64,000 bases of DNA, taken from positions 507,001 to 571,000 of the forward strand of contig JABTUZ010000001.1 of the NCBI GenBank assembly GCA_015075105.1, written 5' to 3'. Positions 28,609-38,115 of the stretch are shown piece after piece. The notes under the pieces are model-generated. The model was not told where the DNA came from. It saw nothing but the letters and a program-made list of their open reading frames with translations, and did no database searches. Both the position numbers and the translations under genes were made by a program. Source of the stretch: Leptospiraceae bacterium. GTDB lineage: Bacteria > Spirochaetota > Leptospiria > Leptospirales > Leptospiraceae. The stretch's first letter is position 1, and every line of letters starts with the position of its first letter.

Positions 28609-30824
28609 AAGCTTGGCTAATAGATATTTGGAACTTAGGTAATTTAGTTCAGCTTTGGTTAAAGCAAGAAAATGGGAAAAATGTATTTCTAAAAGACGAA
28701 TATTTTCCAAGGATTTATTCTAAAGAATATACCTCTAAAGGCAGAGCTTTTCTTTCTTATTTGTATAGAGAAAATATTTTAAGAAGTATTGGTGGAAAAT
28801 TTAGAAAAGAGCTTTGGTCTGGGAATACTTTAAAAGTGAGCGCATCTGAAATTTTAGATTATAACAGATTTCAAAAGATAGTAAAAAAATGTATCCAGAT
28901 TGAAGAGCATATAGAATTTTACAATACAGAAATTCCTTTCACCCAATTTTATCAAATCGAAAAAGATTTATACCCTTTATCTAAGGTAGATTTTACAGAG
29001 GCAAATGGGCAAGTAGAAAAAATAGAGCGTAGCTTAGACGACGAAAACACGCTATTTCCAAAATACCCTTCGTTTAGAAAAATATTTATCGAATCTGTGT
29101 ACGGAAAATTCAAGCCAATAACAGAAGGTAGAATAATTGTACACATATCTCTGACAGAAAAAATTATTCTGCCCGGTAGGGAAATAGATTTATTAACTAG
29201 CTTAAACGAGTTACTTTTAAAAATAGACCCGGATATTATTTATACTTCACACGGTGATGAATTTTTATTTCCAAACTTATTCCAATTGGCATATAAAAAT
29301 AATATAAAACTACTTTTAGATAGGAGTGATAACTATTTTAGAAAAAAACACAATTTAAAGGGAAGGACTATTTTCACGTACGGAAGGGTTGTATTTAAAA
29401 CAACTCCTTACCCCTTGTATGGGAGACTACACATTGATAAAGGTTTGTCTTTTTTTTACACAGAATCTGAGCTAGAGGGTATTTTAGAAATGGCAAAATT
29501 TAGTAGGCTATCCATTCAAAAATTGGCAAGGTCTTCTCCGGGATCTGCAATGTCGAGCATGGAAGATGAGTTTGCTTTAAAAAGCAAAATACTTATTCCA
29601 AGGCAAAAAGGGAAGAGTTCATCGATTAAGCCTGTTTCTGTAGTTTTGAAAGCAGATAATGGTGGCTTGACTTTTAGACCTATTACCGGGATACACGAAA
29701 ACGTAGTGGAGTTAGACTTTCGATCTTTGTTTCCGAATCTAATGAAGCTACACAATATTTCTGGAGAAACAATAAACTGTAAGTGTTGTAGCCCAAGCCT
29801 AAGACCAGTACCCTATTTACCGTACCACACCTGCACCAAAAGAAAAGGAATAGTCGGAGAAACGATAGGCGTATTATTAGATAGAAGAGACGAAATAAAA
29901 AAAATTCTATTAGATAAAAATTTAACAAAAAAAGAAAGAGGAGCCTTAGAGCTTAGGGCCTCTGCGATTAAGTGGTGCCTTGTTACTTCTTTCGGATATA
30001 CCGGTTTTAAGCACGCTAAGTTTGGACAAAGAGAAGCACACGAGGCTATTACGGCTTGGTCAAGGCACTCCCTACTTACTGCAAAAGAAATATCGGAAGA
30101 TTACGGGTTTATCCTACTTCATGCGCTTACAGATTCTTTATGGCTACATAAAAAAGATTTTCCAACTTCTTTAGTGAACGAGCTTTGTAAAAAAATCAAT
30201 TCTATAACCGGTCTAAATATAATACACGAGGCTAGTTATTCTTGGATATGTTTTCCTTACTCTAAGACAAGGGACTATTTAGGAACTCCAACAAGGTATT
30301 TTGCGAGAGAAAATAACGGAAAGCTAAAAGTAAGGGGGCTATTGAATAGAAAAAAAGATACCCCGGGTGTCATACTCTCTTTTCAAGAAGAAGTGTTGAA
30401 TGTCTTGTCTAAGGCTTCTTCTGTTAAAGAAATCGAGAGTTTCAAAAATGAAATATTTCAAATATACGATGAATACAAATCTAAAATTGAAGAAAAAAAA
30501 ATTTCTAAAGAAAGTTTAGTGATTTATAAAACAATCTCAAAACCATTTTCTAAATACGAAAAAAATAATGCGTCTAAAATCGTGCTTTCTGTTTTGGAGG
30601 AAAAAAAGATTTCTATGCAAGGTGGCCAAAGTATTGATTACATAGCAGTAAATACAAAATCGAGCGATAAAAATACCCGATATATACCGAGTTACCTTTA
30701 TAATGGAAAATACGATGTACTTTTTTATAAAAACATATTAAAAGAAGCTCTACTAGAGCTAATGCCCTTTGAGATTGCAACAAAAAGTGAAGAGTGGAAA
30801 TTGGAGCAGGGTAGTTTATTTTAG
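28605..30824 (+). CDS. Family B DNA polymerase
   Basis: 739 residues. Polymerase motif A is DFRSLFPNLMKLHN (metal-ligand Asp), motif B is around AIKWCLVTSFGYTGFK, and motif C is ALTDSLWLHK: the second Asp of the usual DTDS is present but the first is replaced by Leu. In family B the second is the essential metal ligand, so activity is plausible. A cysteine cluster (INCKCC... YHTC) follows motif A as in archaeal-type enzymes. In the N-terminal 350 residues the canonical exonuclease DIE motif is not obvious, so proofreading may be lost. Bacterial Pol II is not a close match. Likely an accessory or repair polymerase; role inferred. Confidence 0.88.
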   Translation: MKAWLIDIWNLGNLVQLWLKQENGKNVFLKDEYFPRIYSKEYTSKGRAFLSYLYRENILRSIGGKFRKELWSGNTLKVSASEILDYNRFQKIVKKCIQIEEHIEFYNTEIPFTQFYQIEKDLYPLSKVDFTEANGQVEKIERSLDDENTLFPKYPSFRKIFIESVYGKFKPITEGRIIVHISLTEKIILPGREIDLLTSLNELLLKIDPDIIYTSHGDEFLFPNLFQLAYKNNIKLLLDRSDNYFRKKHNLKGRTIFTYGRVVFKTTPYPLYGRLHIDKGLSFFYTESELEGILEMAKFSRLSIQKLARSSPGSAMSSMEDEFALKSKILIPRQKGKSSSIKPVSVVLKADNGGLTFRPITGIHENVVELDFRSLFPNLMKLHNISGETINCKCCSPSLRPVPYLPYHTCTKRKGIVGETIGVLLDRRDEIKKILLDKNLTKKERGALELRASAIKWCLVTSFGYTGFKHAKFGQREAHEAITAWSRHSLLTAKEISEDYGFILLHALTDSLWLHKKDFPTSLVNELCKKINSITGLNIIHEASYSWICFPYSKTRDYLGTPTRYFARENNGKLKVRGLLNRKKDTPGVILSFQEEVLNVLSKASSVKEIESFKNEIFQIYDEYKSKIEEKKISKESLVIYKTISKPFSKYEKNNASKIVLSVLEEKKISMQGGQSIDYIAVNTKSSDKNTRYIPSYLYNGKYDVLFYKNILKEALLELMPFEIATKSEEWKLEQGSLF

Positions 30825-30826
30825 GC

Positions 30827-31438
30827 TTAGGCTACCTCCATTGTGTAAAGTTTAGACTCACTAGTTTTTAACATGGATTGGATATTTGAAATTGGGGCTT
30901 TTATATTTAGCCAAGTAGGCAAACTTGAGTTTTCTAAAATTACCGGCATTCGGTCGTGTATTTTTGAGATCAAGGAGTTAGCCGGACAAGTGATAATGGA
31001 AAAAGAGTATAGTACTTCTTCATTTTTTTTCCATACGTCCCAAATCCCAGCTAAAGAAATAATTGAGTTGTTTGAATTTTTTATAATATATTTTTTTTTA
31101 TTTTTTTTATTTGTTTCAAAAAAACCAGTACAGGGAATAATGCACCTTCTTTTAGAAAAAGAATTTTTAAATGAATACTTTTCTTGGATAGTTTCACTTC
31201 TCGAATTAAATAAATTTTTATATATAGATTTCTCTTTTGCAAAATTCGGTATAAGCCCAAAGTGGAATTTTTCTAATTTATTTGAGGTTGTATTTTTATA
31301 AACTATATAAGAATATCTACCGGGGTAGATTACCTCGTTAAAGGAATCTATTTTTGTAAGTTCAATTTTAAGGTTTTGAAAGTAGTCTATTGTATCTTTT
31401 CCGATAAGTGGTAAAATAAGCTGGTAAGAAACGCACAT
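30827..31438 (-). CDS. SRAP (YedK/HMCES) family protein
   Basis: Covalently caps abasic sites in single-stranded DNA through the N-terminal cysteine (Met-Cys start, as here). The 203 residues show the family sites FNSRSETI (Asn and Glu), RRCIIPCTGFFE (the Glu) and the catalytic His in KIHDRMPVIL. It is convergent with the polymerase gene, separated by two bases; both concern DNA damage or replication, which may be coincidental. Confidence 0.9.
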   Translation of the reverse strand: MCVSYQLILPLIGKDTIDYFQNLKIELTKIDSFNEVIYPGRYSYIVYKNTTSNKLEKFHFGLIPNFAKEKSIYKNLFNSRSETIQEKYSFKNSFSKRRCIIPCTGFFETNKKNKKKYIIKNSNNSIISLAGIWDVWKKNEEVLYSFSIITCPANSLISKIHDRMPVILENSSLPTWLNIKAPISNIQSMLKTSESKLYTMEVA

Positions 31439-31483
31439 TTTGATAAGTTCAAGAGTAAAATTTCATGTTGAATATGTATTTAT

Positions 31484-32260
31484 TTAGGCAAATTTCACTT
31501 TTTTCGTAAACCATAAAATCAGTGATTTAGGAAGGAAGTTTACAAGAGTATAGTATAGCTTCATAGGAAATCCGTAAATAGAAAACGCCTTACCTTTCTT
31601 TGTGTCTTTCATTGCGAGCCTAACTACTTCTACCGGATCTGCTGCAAGCCTTGGTGGTTTATTTCCGCTTGCACCTTCAAAAAATTCAGTCTTTACAGGG
31701 CCCGGACAAACAGTGCATACGTGAATTTTTTCTTCTTTCAACTCGGCTCTTAGACCTTCTGAAAAATAGATTACAAATGCTTTGCTGGCTGCGTATATTG
31801 CAAAATTTGCCATAGGTGCAAAACCTGCCGAGCTTGCTATTTGAATAATGCTTGATCCTTCTTGCATATAGGGAATAGAAAGAAGAGTTATCTTTGTGAG
31901 AGCTTTCACATTAAGGTCAACCATTCCGATTTGCCTTTCTGATGAGATTTCTTTTGCGAAACCTACAGCACCGATTCCTGCGTTATTTACCAAAAATCGA
32001 ATTATTGGATTTTCCTTTTCTAATTTTTTTTGGAGTTGGGAAATCGAATTTGGATTTTGTAAATCGAGGGTCAATACAACCGGTTTATTTTTTAATTTTT
32101 TAGATAAAGTGTCTAAGTTTTTTTTTCTTCTTGCGATTAGCCAAACTTCCTCTATTTCTTTTTCGTTGTCGATTTCTCTTGAGAATTCCCATCCTAATCC
32201 ACTGGATGCGCCTGTAATAATTGCTATTTTTTTTCTAGGCTGGATGTAATTTTTTTTCAT
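31484..32260 (-). CDS. Short-chain dehydrogenase/reductase
   Basis: 258-residue Rossmann-fold oxidoreductase of the classical SDR type: TGASSGLGWEF cofactor motif, NNAGIGAVG, catalytic Ser in QIASSAGFAP and YAASKAF (Tyr-x3-Lys). WLIARRKKNL after beta-2 has basic residues, favouring NADP(H). The C-terminal hydrophobic end may associate with the membrane. It follows lipA with a one-base overlap. Substrate unknown. Confidence 0.88.
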   Translation of the reverse strand: MKKNYIQPRKKIAIITGASSGLGWEFSREIDNEKEIEEVWLIARRKKNLDTLSKKLKNKPVVLTLDLQNPNSISQLQKKLEKENPIIRFLVNNAGIGAVGFAKEISSERQIGMVDLNVKALTKITLLSIPYMQEGSSIIQIASSAGFAPMANFAIYAASKAFVIYFSEGLRAELKEEKIHVCTVCPGPVKTEFFEGASGNKPPRLAADPVEVVRLAMKDTKKGKAFSIYGFPMKLYYTLVNFLPKSLILWFTKKVKFA

Positions 32261-33159
32261 TATAACACCTCTTTGGCTTGCTCTTTAGCGTGGTAAGAAC
32301 TTCTTACTAAGGGTCCTGACTCTACATTTGTAAATCCAATTTCAAGTGCATATTGTTTCAAGAAAGAAAATATATTTTTAGGAACATATTCAAAAACAGG
32401 GTAATGGGTAGGGCTTGGCTGGAGGTATTGTCCTATGGTGATCATTTTTACGTTTACTTTTCTTAAATCTTGAAGACAGTCTTTGACTTCCTCTATTGAT
32501 TCTCCAAACCCAAGCATGATCCCACTTTTTGTAGTAAACCCTTTCTCGAAAAAATATTGCAATACTTCCAAAGAAGTTTTATAGTTTTTTTGAGGGGCTA
32601 CTACCGGAAAAAAAGACTGCACTGTTTCGATATTATGGTTGATAATGTCAGGTTTTGCGTTGCATACAATTTCCAATGATTCAAGTTTATTTTTAAAATC
32701 AGGAATGAGTATTTCAATAACAGAATTTGAAACTTTTCTAATTTCAGAAATCACGTTGGAATAATGAGTAGCCCCGCCGTCTTTTAGGTCGTCTCTATTT
32801 ACCGAAGTGATTACTACGTGGTTTAGATTCAGCTCTTGTACGGAATCTGCGATTTTTTTAGGCTCATCGATGTCTATAAAGCCAGGCTTTCCAGAGGGAA
32901 CATCGCAATAATGACACCTTCTTGTGCATATATCTCCAAGTATCATGTAGGTTGCTGTTTTATTTGACCAACAGTGGTTTAAGTTTGGACAAGAAGCACT
33001 TTCACAAACTGTATTTAGTTTCGATTTTTCTAAACTTTCTCTTACATTTTGGACTGCATTTTCTTTTGTCGGAAAGGACAGGTGTACTTTTAGCCAATTT
33101 GGTTTTGGAGGAGGATTTTGGACACTATGCGTTCTTGGTTTTTTTTTTAAAGGGTTCAT
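32260..33159 (-). CDS. lipA: Lipoyl synthase
   Basis: Radical SAM enzyme inserting two sulfurs into protein-bound octanoyl groups. Both clusters are visible: the auxiliary CESASCPNLNHC (C-x4-C-x5-C) and the radical SAM CTRRCHYC (C-x3-C-x2-C). The C-terminal SSYHA carries the serine ligand of the auxiliary cluster (RSSYH). 299 residues is normal. lipB is not adjacent. Its stop overlaps the SDR start. Confidence 0.95.
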   Translation of the reverse strand: MNPLKKKPRTHSVQNPPPKPNWLKVHLSFPTKENAVQNVRESLEKSKLNTVCESASCPNLNHCWSNKTATYMILGDICTRRCHYCDVPSGKPGFIDIDEPKKIADSVQELNLNHVVITSVNRDDLKDGGATHYSNVISEIRKVSNSVIEILIPDFKNKLESLEIVCNAKPDIINHNIETVQSFFPVVAPQKNYKTSLEVLQYFFEKGFTTKSGIMLGFGESIEEVKDCLQDLRKVNVKMITIGQYLQPSPTHYPVFEYVPKNIFSFLKQYALEIGFTNVESGPLVRSSYHAKEQAKEVL

Positions 33160-33164
33160 TTTGT

Positions 33165-33683
33165 TTAATATTTACGAATAGATTTTATGCCGGAAAAAAA
33201 TAAAAGAAGCCTAAAGAATTTATTTCTGGTGAGAATTCCTGATATATAAATTATGTTAAGAAAATCACCTTCATCACCACAAACATGAACATGCACCTTA
33301 TCTTCAGTCATTGCTTGAATTTGAACTTTGAAACCTTTAGTTTGAAATTTACATATATCTTCTCTGATGTCAAGAATTTCAGAGGCATGAATTTGAAAAT
33401 TGAATGACTTCTTATTTTTTGCATACAGACGAAATGTTAGCATTTTATCTTTAGAATATATTTTTAAATTCGATCTAAGAGTTTCCTTTTTTTTGAATTC
33501 ATCCGGATGAAAATAAATTCCTTTACCGGAAAAAATCCCATTAAGATAGATTAACAATTCGGATTGATCGGAAAAATAGTTGTAGAATTTCATGTTGAGT
33601 TTTTTTGATTTTACAAATCGAAGCCTTTCATTCCATAAAATTTTATAAAAATTTTTTGTCATGGAAAAAATTTTTTCAATCAT
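33165..33683 (-). CDS. Hypothetical protein
   Basis: 172 residues, no recognised motif. It lacks a signal peptide; the first 30 residues are basic and aromatic, and the middle has alternating beta-strand-like segments (KVQIQAMTEDKVHVHVCGDE) that could be a small beta-barrel domain such as PilZ, but the PilZ RxxxR and DxSxxG motifs are not found. It ends five bases before lipA on the same strand. Kept as hypothetical. Confidence 0.5.
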   Translation of the reverse strand: MIEKIFSMTKNFYKILWNERLRFVKSKKLNMKFYNYFSDQSELLIYLNGIFSGKGIYFHPDEFKKKETLRSNLKIYSKDKMLTFRLYAKNKKSFNFQIHASEILDIREDICKFQTKGFKVQIQAMTEDKVHVHVCGDEGDFLNIIYISGILTRNKFFRLLLFFSGIKSIRKY

Positions 33684-33757
33684 GCAATTGATTGAAGCTG
33701 TAGAATCATTTAGAAATAGTTACTTGATTTTTTATTCGCAATAAAAAAAATTCGATT

Positions 33758-34243
33758 ATGAATAAAATCATTTTCATATTATTTTTTATCATCAGTTGCA
33801 CCCAGGAAAAACAAAATACCTATCTTTCTATTTCTTTAAAAGATTGGAATGGAAAGGAGTTTACTCTTTCTGATTATAGAGGGAAAATAATCGTTTTAGA
33901 TTTTTGGGCAAGCTGGTGTGAGCCTTGTAAGAAATCTATCCCTGTGATTGAATCTTTAAAAAAGGGAGCAGACCCTGAAAAAATTATTTTTAGAGGAATT
34001 AACACAGACTCCGGTAAAAGTCCCAAAGAAGTTAAAAAAATTGCAGAAAATTTTGGGATGACCTACGATAGTTTATTGGATCCGGATACAATTCTTTCAG
34101 ACACTCTGCAAATCACGGGTCTTCCGGCTCTCGCTTTTTTTAATGAAAAAGGGGAGCTACTCTATAGGCAGTACGGGGTTTCGGCAATAGACTTTCCTTA
34201 TCTTTCTCATAAACTGAAAAATTGGGCTATTGACAAAAATTGA
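33758..34243 (+). CDS. TlpA/ResA-like thioredoxin lipoprotein
   Basis: 161 residues. A lipobox (FFIISC) gives a lipidated cysteine near residue 14. The thioredoxin fold follows, with active site FWASWCEPCKKS (CxxC) and the cis-proline in ITGLPALAFF. Such envelope-anchored proteins reduce disulfides in the periplasm, for example in apocytochrome c before heme attachment; this could serve the ccm genes at 17.6-19.6 kb, but there is no direct link. Confidence 0.88.
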   Translation: MNKIIFILFFIISCTQEKQNTYLSISLKDWNGKEFTLSDYRGKIIVLDFWASWCEPCKKSIPVIESLKKGADPEKIIFRGINTDSGKSPKEVKKIAENFGMTYDSLLDPDTILSDTLQITGLPALAFFNEKGELLYRQYGVSAIDFPYLSHKLKNWAIDKN

Positions 34244-34335
34244 AGTGGACTTGGGACAATTAGATAAAAAAAATGTATTATAAACTCATTTATGGGTAAA
34301 AAAACTAGATATTGAATCTAAATTAAGGAACTTTT

Positions 34336-35685
34336 ATGAAATTTACAACAGTAGATAATGAGAGAGTAGTTCTCGCATCCGGCTTAAGAACACCTGTAGG
34401 TCAGGCAGGAAAGTCTTTTGCAGATATTCCATCCATGGAATTAGGGTATTTAGTAACAGAAGAAATATTCAAGAGAAGTAAAATCTCTAAAGAAGAAGTG
34501 GATGGTGTTACCGCAGGAGAGATCAGCCAGAGTATGCGTGCTCCAAACGTAGCGAGAGTCATTGCCGTAAAAGCCAACCTACCTTTAGAATCTACAGCAA
34601 TCACAGTAGCAAACAACTGTGTTTCCGGGTTTGAATCTGTATTAGACGCAGCCAGAAGGGTTATGATTGGAGAAGGGGACCTATACCTTTCATTGGGGTT
34701 AGAGTCTATGTCTCAAGGGCCTTTTATCATAGAAGGCGCGAAAGAAAACTCCAAAACTGCAACCGTAGATAAATTAATGACCAATTGGGCAGATGCTCCA
34801 TCCCTCGGTGTAAAAGTGATCGATTCTATAGATGAGGGGTTAAATGATCCTATTCGTAAGATGAATATGGCAATGACTGGAGAAATTGCTGCTCAAAACT
34901 ACAATTTAACAAAAAAAGAATTGGATGATTACGCATACAGATCCTATAAAAAAGCTTATGATGCAATTCAAGCTGGAAAATATAGACCGTATCAGGTTTC
35001 AGTTCAGACATCGGACGGGCTTTTAGAAGACGACGAATACATTATGAGTAAAACTGGAATGGTAGAAAATCCTGGCAGGTTTGACAAGGCATCGGTGATC
35101 TTTGATTCAAAATACATGAGTTTAAAAGATTTCTACTCACAGTACGGAAAATGGATCAATAAGCCTTACAAAGAAGGAGAATCACAAGCTGCCGTGACTT
35201 TATTCAACGCATGCCCAAGATCTGATGGTGCAGGTGCATTTTTTGTTACTACTGAAAAGGAAGCCAAGCGACTCGGACTCGATATACAGGCTATAATCAC
35301 CGGTTGGGGAATGTATGGAACTGATCCGGCTTGGATGGGAATCGGTATGGCTTATGCGATGAATAAAGCACTAAACGCCGCCAATTTAAAATTTACGGAT
35401 ATAGATTCATTTGAAATCCACGAGGCTTTTGCTGCAACTGCAATGGGAACAATGAGAGAAGTCAAAAAATCCTATAATTTTGACTTAGAGGCGGCTGATA
35501 AAGAAGGCAAAGTGAATCCACACGGTGGAACACTTGCAATTGGTCACCCACTTGGAGCTACTGGAATTCGAGTTTTACTAAACCAAATTATGAATTTCCG
35601 TTTAAATCCAAGCGTAAAACGATCAATTGGTACTATTTGTGCTGGTGGTGGTGTAGGTGGAGCCATCATCTTAGAAAAACCATAA
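34336..35685 (+). CDS. Acetyl-CoA acyltransferase (thiolase)
   Basis: 449 residues. The acylated cysteine is in ANNCVSGFESVLDA, the second half carries NPHGGTLAIGHPLGATG with the catalytic His, and GTICAGGGVGGA holds the second catalytic Cys. The length, about 50 residues above typical thiolases, resembles the FadI branch acting in fatty-acid beta-oxidation. AAGGAA lies before the ATG. Leptospires live on long-chain fatty acids, so a degradative role fits. It is followed by a terminator. Confidence 0.9.
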   Translation: MKFTTVDNERVVLASGLRTPVGQAGKSFADIPSMELGYLVTEEIFKRSKISKEEVDGVTAGEISQSMRAPNVARVIAVKANLPLESTAITVANNCVSGFESVLDAARRVMIGEGDLYLSLGLESMSQGPFIIEGAKENSKTATVDKLMTNWADAPSLGVKVIDSIDEGLNDPIRKMNMAMTGEIAAQNYNLTKKELDDYAYRSYKKAYDAIQAGKYRPYQVSVQTSDGLLEDDEYIMSKTGMVENPGRFDKASVIFDSKYMSLKDFYSQYGKWINKPYKEGESQAAVTLFNACPRSDGAGAFFVTTEKEAKRLGLDIQAIITGWGMYGTDPAWMGIGMAYAMNKALNAANLKFTDIDSFEIHEAFAATAMGTMREVKKSYNFDLEAADKEGKVNPHGGTLAIGHPLGATGIRVLLNQIMNFRLNPSVKRSIGTICAGGGVGGAIILEKP

Positions 35686-35717
35686 ATATTTCAAGAAATT
35701 TGAAATATCTTTGATGG

Positions 35718-35748
35718 AAGCCTCAATATATTTGAGGTTTCTATTTTT
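35718..35748 (+). terminator. Terminator after the thiolase gene
   Basis: CCTCAA (35721-35726) pairs with TTGAGG (35732-35737) over a five-base loop, followed by a T-rich tail. A second inverted repeat, ATATTTC (35686-35692) with GAAATAT (35702-35708), overlaps the stop region just upstream. The 276-bp gap to the acyl-CoA synthetase holds no gene. Confidence 0.5.
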
Positions 35749-35961
35749 ATACAGCCAATAAAAATAGAATTGAATCAGTTTTAATATCTCCAAATTGGCA
35801 TACTTTCAAAAGATGCCAATTTTAGAAATTTAAATCGAATTCTTAAAAGATAACTTTTTAAAAAGAATACAAAGATTTTTTTCTTTTTTTATTGACTCAT
35901 TTATAAGGAAGATAGAAATAAGTAAAGTTTTAAAAATAATACAACTATTTTGAGGTAAGAA

Positions 35962-37986
35962 ATGGCGAATAATCTGGCGGAAGTATTCAAGGAGTCAGCA
36001 GAAAAATACGGTAGTTTACCGGCTTTTTGCTCTAAAGATGAGAAAAAACAGTATGCTGCTACAAATTATAAAGATTTGTACGAAATGGGTCTTGCTCTTT
36101 CAGAGGCTTTGATTGATTTAGGTGTGAATGCCAGAGAAAACGTCGGCCAGATGGCGGACAATCGCTTAGAATGGATCATTACAGATTACGGTATTCTAAT
36201 GTCTGGTGCTGCGAACGTTCCAAGAGGAACTGATGTTACAGAGTCAGAGCTAATCCACATTTTAACCCATTCTGAGGCAAAAATAGTTTTTGTAGAGCAC
36301 GATAAAATGCTTGAAAAACTGAATAAGGTAAAATCCCAAACCCCAAATGTGAAAACAATCATAATGATGGATAAAAACTCAAAAGCTACAGGTGTATTAA
36401 AGCTATATGATTTGATTCAAAAAGGAAGGGACTTGAGAGCAAAAGGCTCTAAAAAAGCAGAAGAAAGAATTGCCGGGATTAAACCGGACGATCTATTTAC
36501 TTTAATTTATACTTCTGGAACTACAGGCGCTCCAAAAGGTGTAATGCTTATGCACTCCAATATGATGCACCAATTGAATGATGTACTCCCTTTGATTAAG
36601 TGTACATCTTCTGAAAGAATGCTTTCTATATTACCAGTTTGGCATATTTTTGAAAGAGTATTTGAATATATTTCTATTAAAGCCGGGGCTTCTACCTATT
36701 ATACAAATGTTCGTGACTTGCGTGATGACCTCGCAAAAGCCCAACCTACATTTATGGGCTCTGCACCAAGACTATGGGAAAGTATCTACCTTGGAATCTA
36801 TACCAAAGTAAATGACCCAAAGATTACTCCACCTGTCAGAAGAGCTATGTTTAATACAGCCTACTTCTTCTCTAAACACTTTAACGCAGCTCTTCGATTT
36901 TTGAAAGGGAATGAAGTGGATTATGAAGGCAGAAATATTTTTACCTCGCTGTTTAGAGCAATAAAGTCCGTATTCGTCGTTTTATTAACCGGCCCGTTTA
37001 CAGTATCTCTGATTTCTGCCGGTCTTGCGGTTGCCTTAGCAGACACAGGATTTTCTGGAATCTTTTGGACACTCTTTGGTTTTGGCCTGATTCTAAATTA
37101 CTTCACATTAGACAAAATTGTACTATCTAAAATCAGGGCGGCTACCGGTGGAAAATTGAAAGCCTCTGTTTCTGGTGGTGGTGCACTTCCTCGTCACGTA
37201 GATGCCTTTTTCAACGATATAGGTGTAAACGTATTAGAAGGTTACGGTATGACTGAAACTACTCCTGTAATTGCGGTTAGAACTTTTGATAAATTGGTTA
37301 TGGGGTCAGTTGGACCTATTGCTCCAAACACTAGGCTGCAAATTAGAGACGATAAAGGAAATGTGTTAACAGGTATTGATGAAAAAGGAAAACTTGTAGA
37401 AGGAAAACTCGGACAAAAAGGAGTAATCCACGTAAAAGGGCCTCAAGTAATGAAAGGGTACTACAAAAATCCTGAGGCAACCTCCAAAGCGTTAAAAGAC
37501 GGTTGGATGGATACCGGAGATATAGGAATGGTGAATTTTAAAAATACCCTCACACTCACCGGTAGAGCAAAAGACACTGTGGTGCTGCTTGGTGGAGAAA
37601 ACGTAGAGCCGGTACCTATAGAAAACAAACTAACAGAATCTAAATATATCAGCCAGTGTATGGTAGTTGGTCAAGACCAAAAAATTCTAGGTGCAATTAT
37701 CGTTCCTGATTTTGATAAATTGAAAGAGTGGTGTGCTGAAAATGGAATCGGAGATTCTGATCCAAATACGATAATCAAGAATCCTAAGGTGAATGAATTG
37801 ATCAAAAAAGAGATTAAAGAGTTGAACAGCACAAAAACAGGATTTAAGTCATTTGAACAAGTTACCCCATTCTTTATGACTGCAAAACCGTTTGAAGTAG
37901 GTGATGAAATGACAAATCTTATGAAACTAAAAAGACATGTTATTGCAGAAAAATACGCATCTGAAATTAAAAAACTATACAATTAA
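35962..37986 (+). CDS. Long-chain acyl-CoA synthetase (AMP-forming)
   Basis: 674-residue ANL-family enzyme that activates fatty acids with ATP and Co[19 protein letters not shown] is the P-loop-like AMP motif, [11 protein letters not shown] and [11 protein letters not shown] follow, and the C-terminal lysine lies in [25 protein letters not shown] regions. Unusual is a hydrophobic stretch of about 50 residues in the middle (around 335-385: [20 protein letters not shown] and [18 protein letters not shown]), two likely membrane-associating segments, as in bubblegum-type or other membrane-bound synthetases. Follows a gap after the thiolase, so both may serve beta-oxidation. Confidence 0.9.
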   Translation: MANNLAEVFKESAEKYGSLPAFCSKDEKKQYAATNYKDLYEMGLALSEALIDLGVNARENVGQMADNRLEWIITDYGILMSGAANVPRGTDVTESELIHILTHSEAKIVFVEHDKMLEKLNKVKSQTPNVKTIIMMDKNSKATGVLKLYDLIQKGRDLRAKGSKKAEERIAGIKPDDLFTLIYTSGTTGAPKGVMLMHSNMMHQLNDVLPLIKCTSSERMLSILPVWHIFERVFEYISIKAGASTYYTNVRDLRDDLAKAQPTFMGSAPRLWESIYLGIYTKVNDPKITPPVRRAMFNTAYFFSKHFNAALRFLKGNEVDYEGRNIFTSLFRAIKSVFVVLLTGPFTVSLISAGLAVALADTGFSGIFWTLFGFGLILNYFTLDKIVLSKIRAATGGKLKASVSGGGALPRHVDAFFNDIGVNVLEGYGMTETTPVIAVRTFDKLVMGSVGPIAPNTRLQIRDDKGNVLTGIDEKGKLVEGKLGQKGVIHVKGPQVMKGYYKNPEATSKALKDGWMDTGDIGMVNFKNTLTLTGRAKDTVVLLGGENVEPVPIENKLTESKYISQCMVVGQDQKILGAIIVPDFDKLKEWCAENGIGDSDPNTIIKNPKVNELIKKEIKELNSTKTGFKSFEQVTPFFMTAKPFEVGDEMTNLMKLKRHVIAEKYASEIKKLYN

Positions 37987-38006
37987 TTCTTGTTAGTTTT
38001 TCATTG

Positions 38007-38041
38007 AAAAAGGTAGATCAAGCATGGATCTGCCTTTTTTG
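38007..38041 (+). terminator. Strong terminator after the acyl-CoA synthetase gene
   Basis: AAAAAGG..AGATC (from 38007) pairs with GATCT.CCTTTTTT (to 38040), six-base loop, ending in a T run. The symmetry could also stop the convergent kinase transcript coming from the right. Confidence 0.75.
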
Positions 38042-38115
38042 TTTTTAGATGGGATTTACTCATAAATTATAGACAAGGTTTGCGTAATCTTCATATACAA
38101 ATTGTGATAAGTGAA

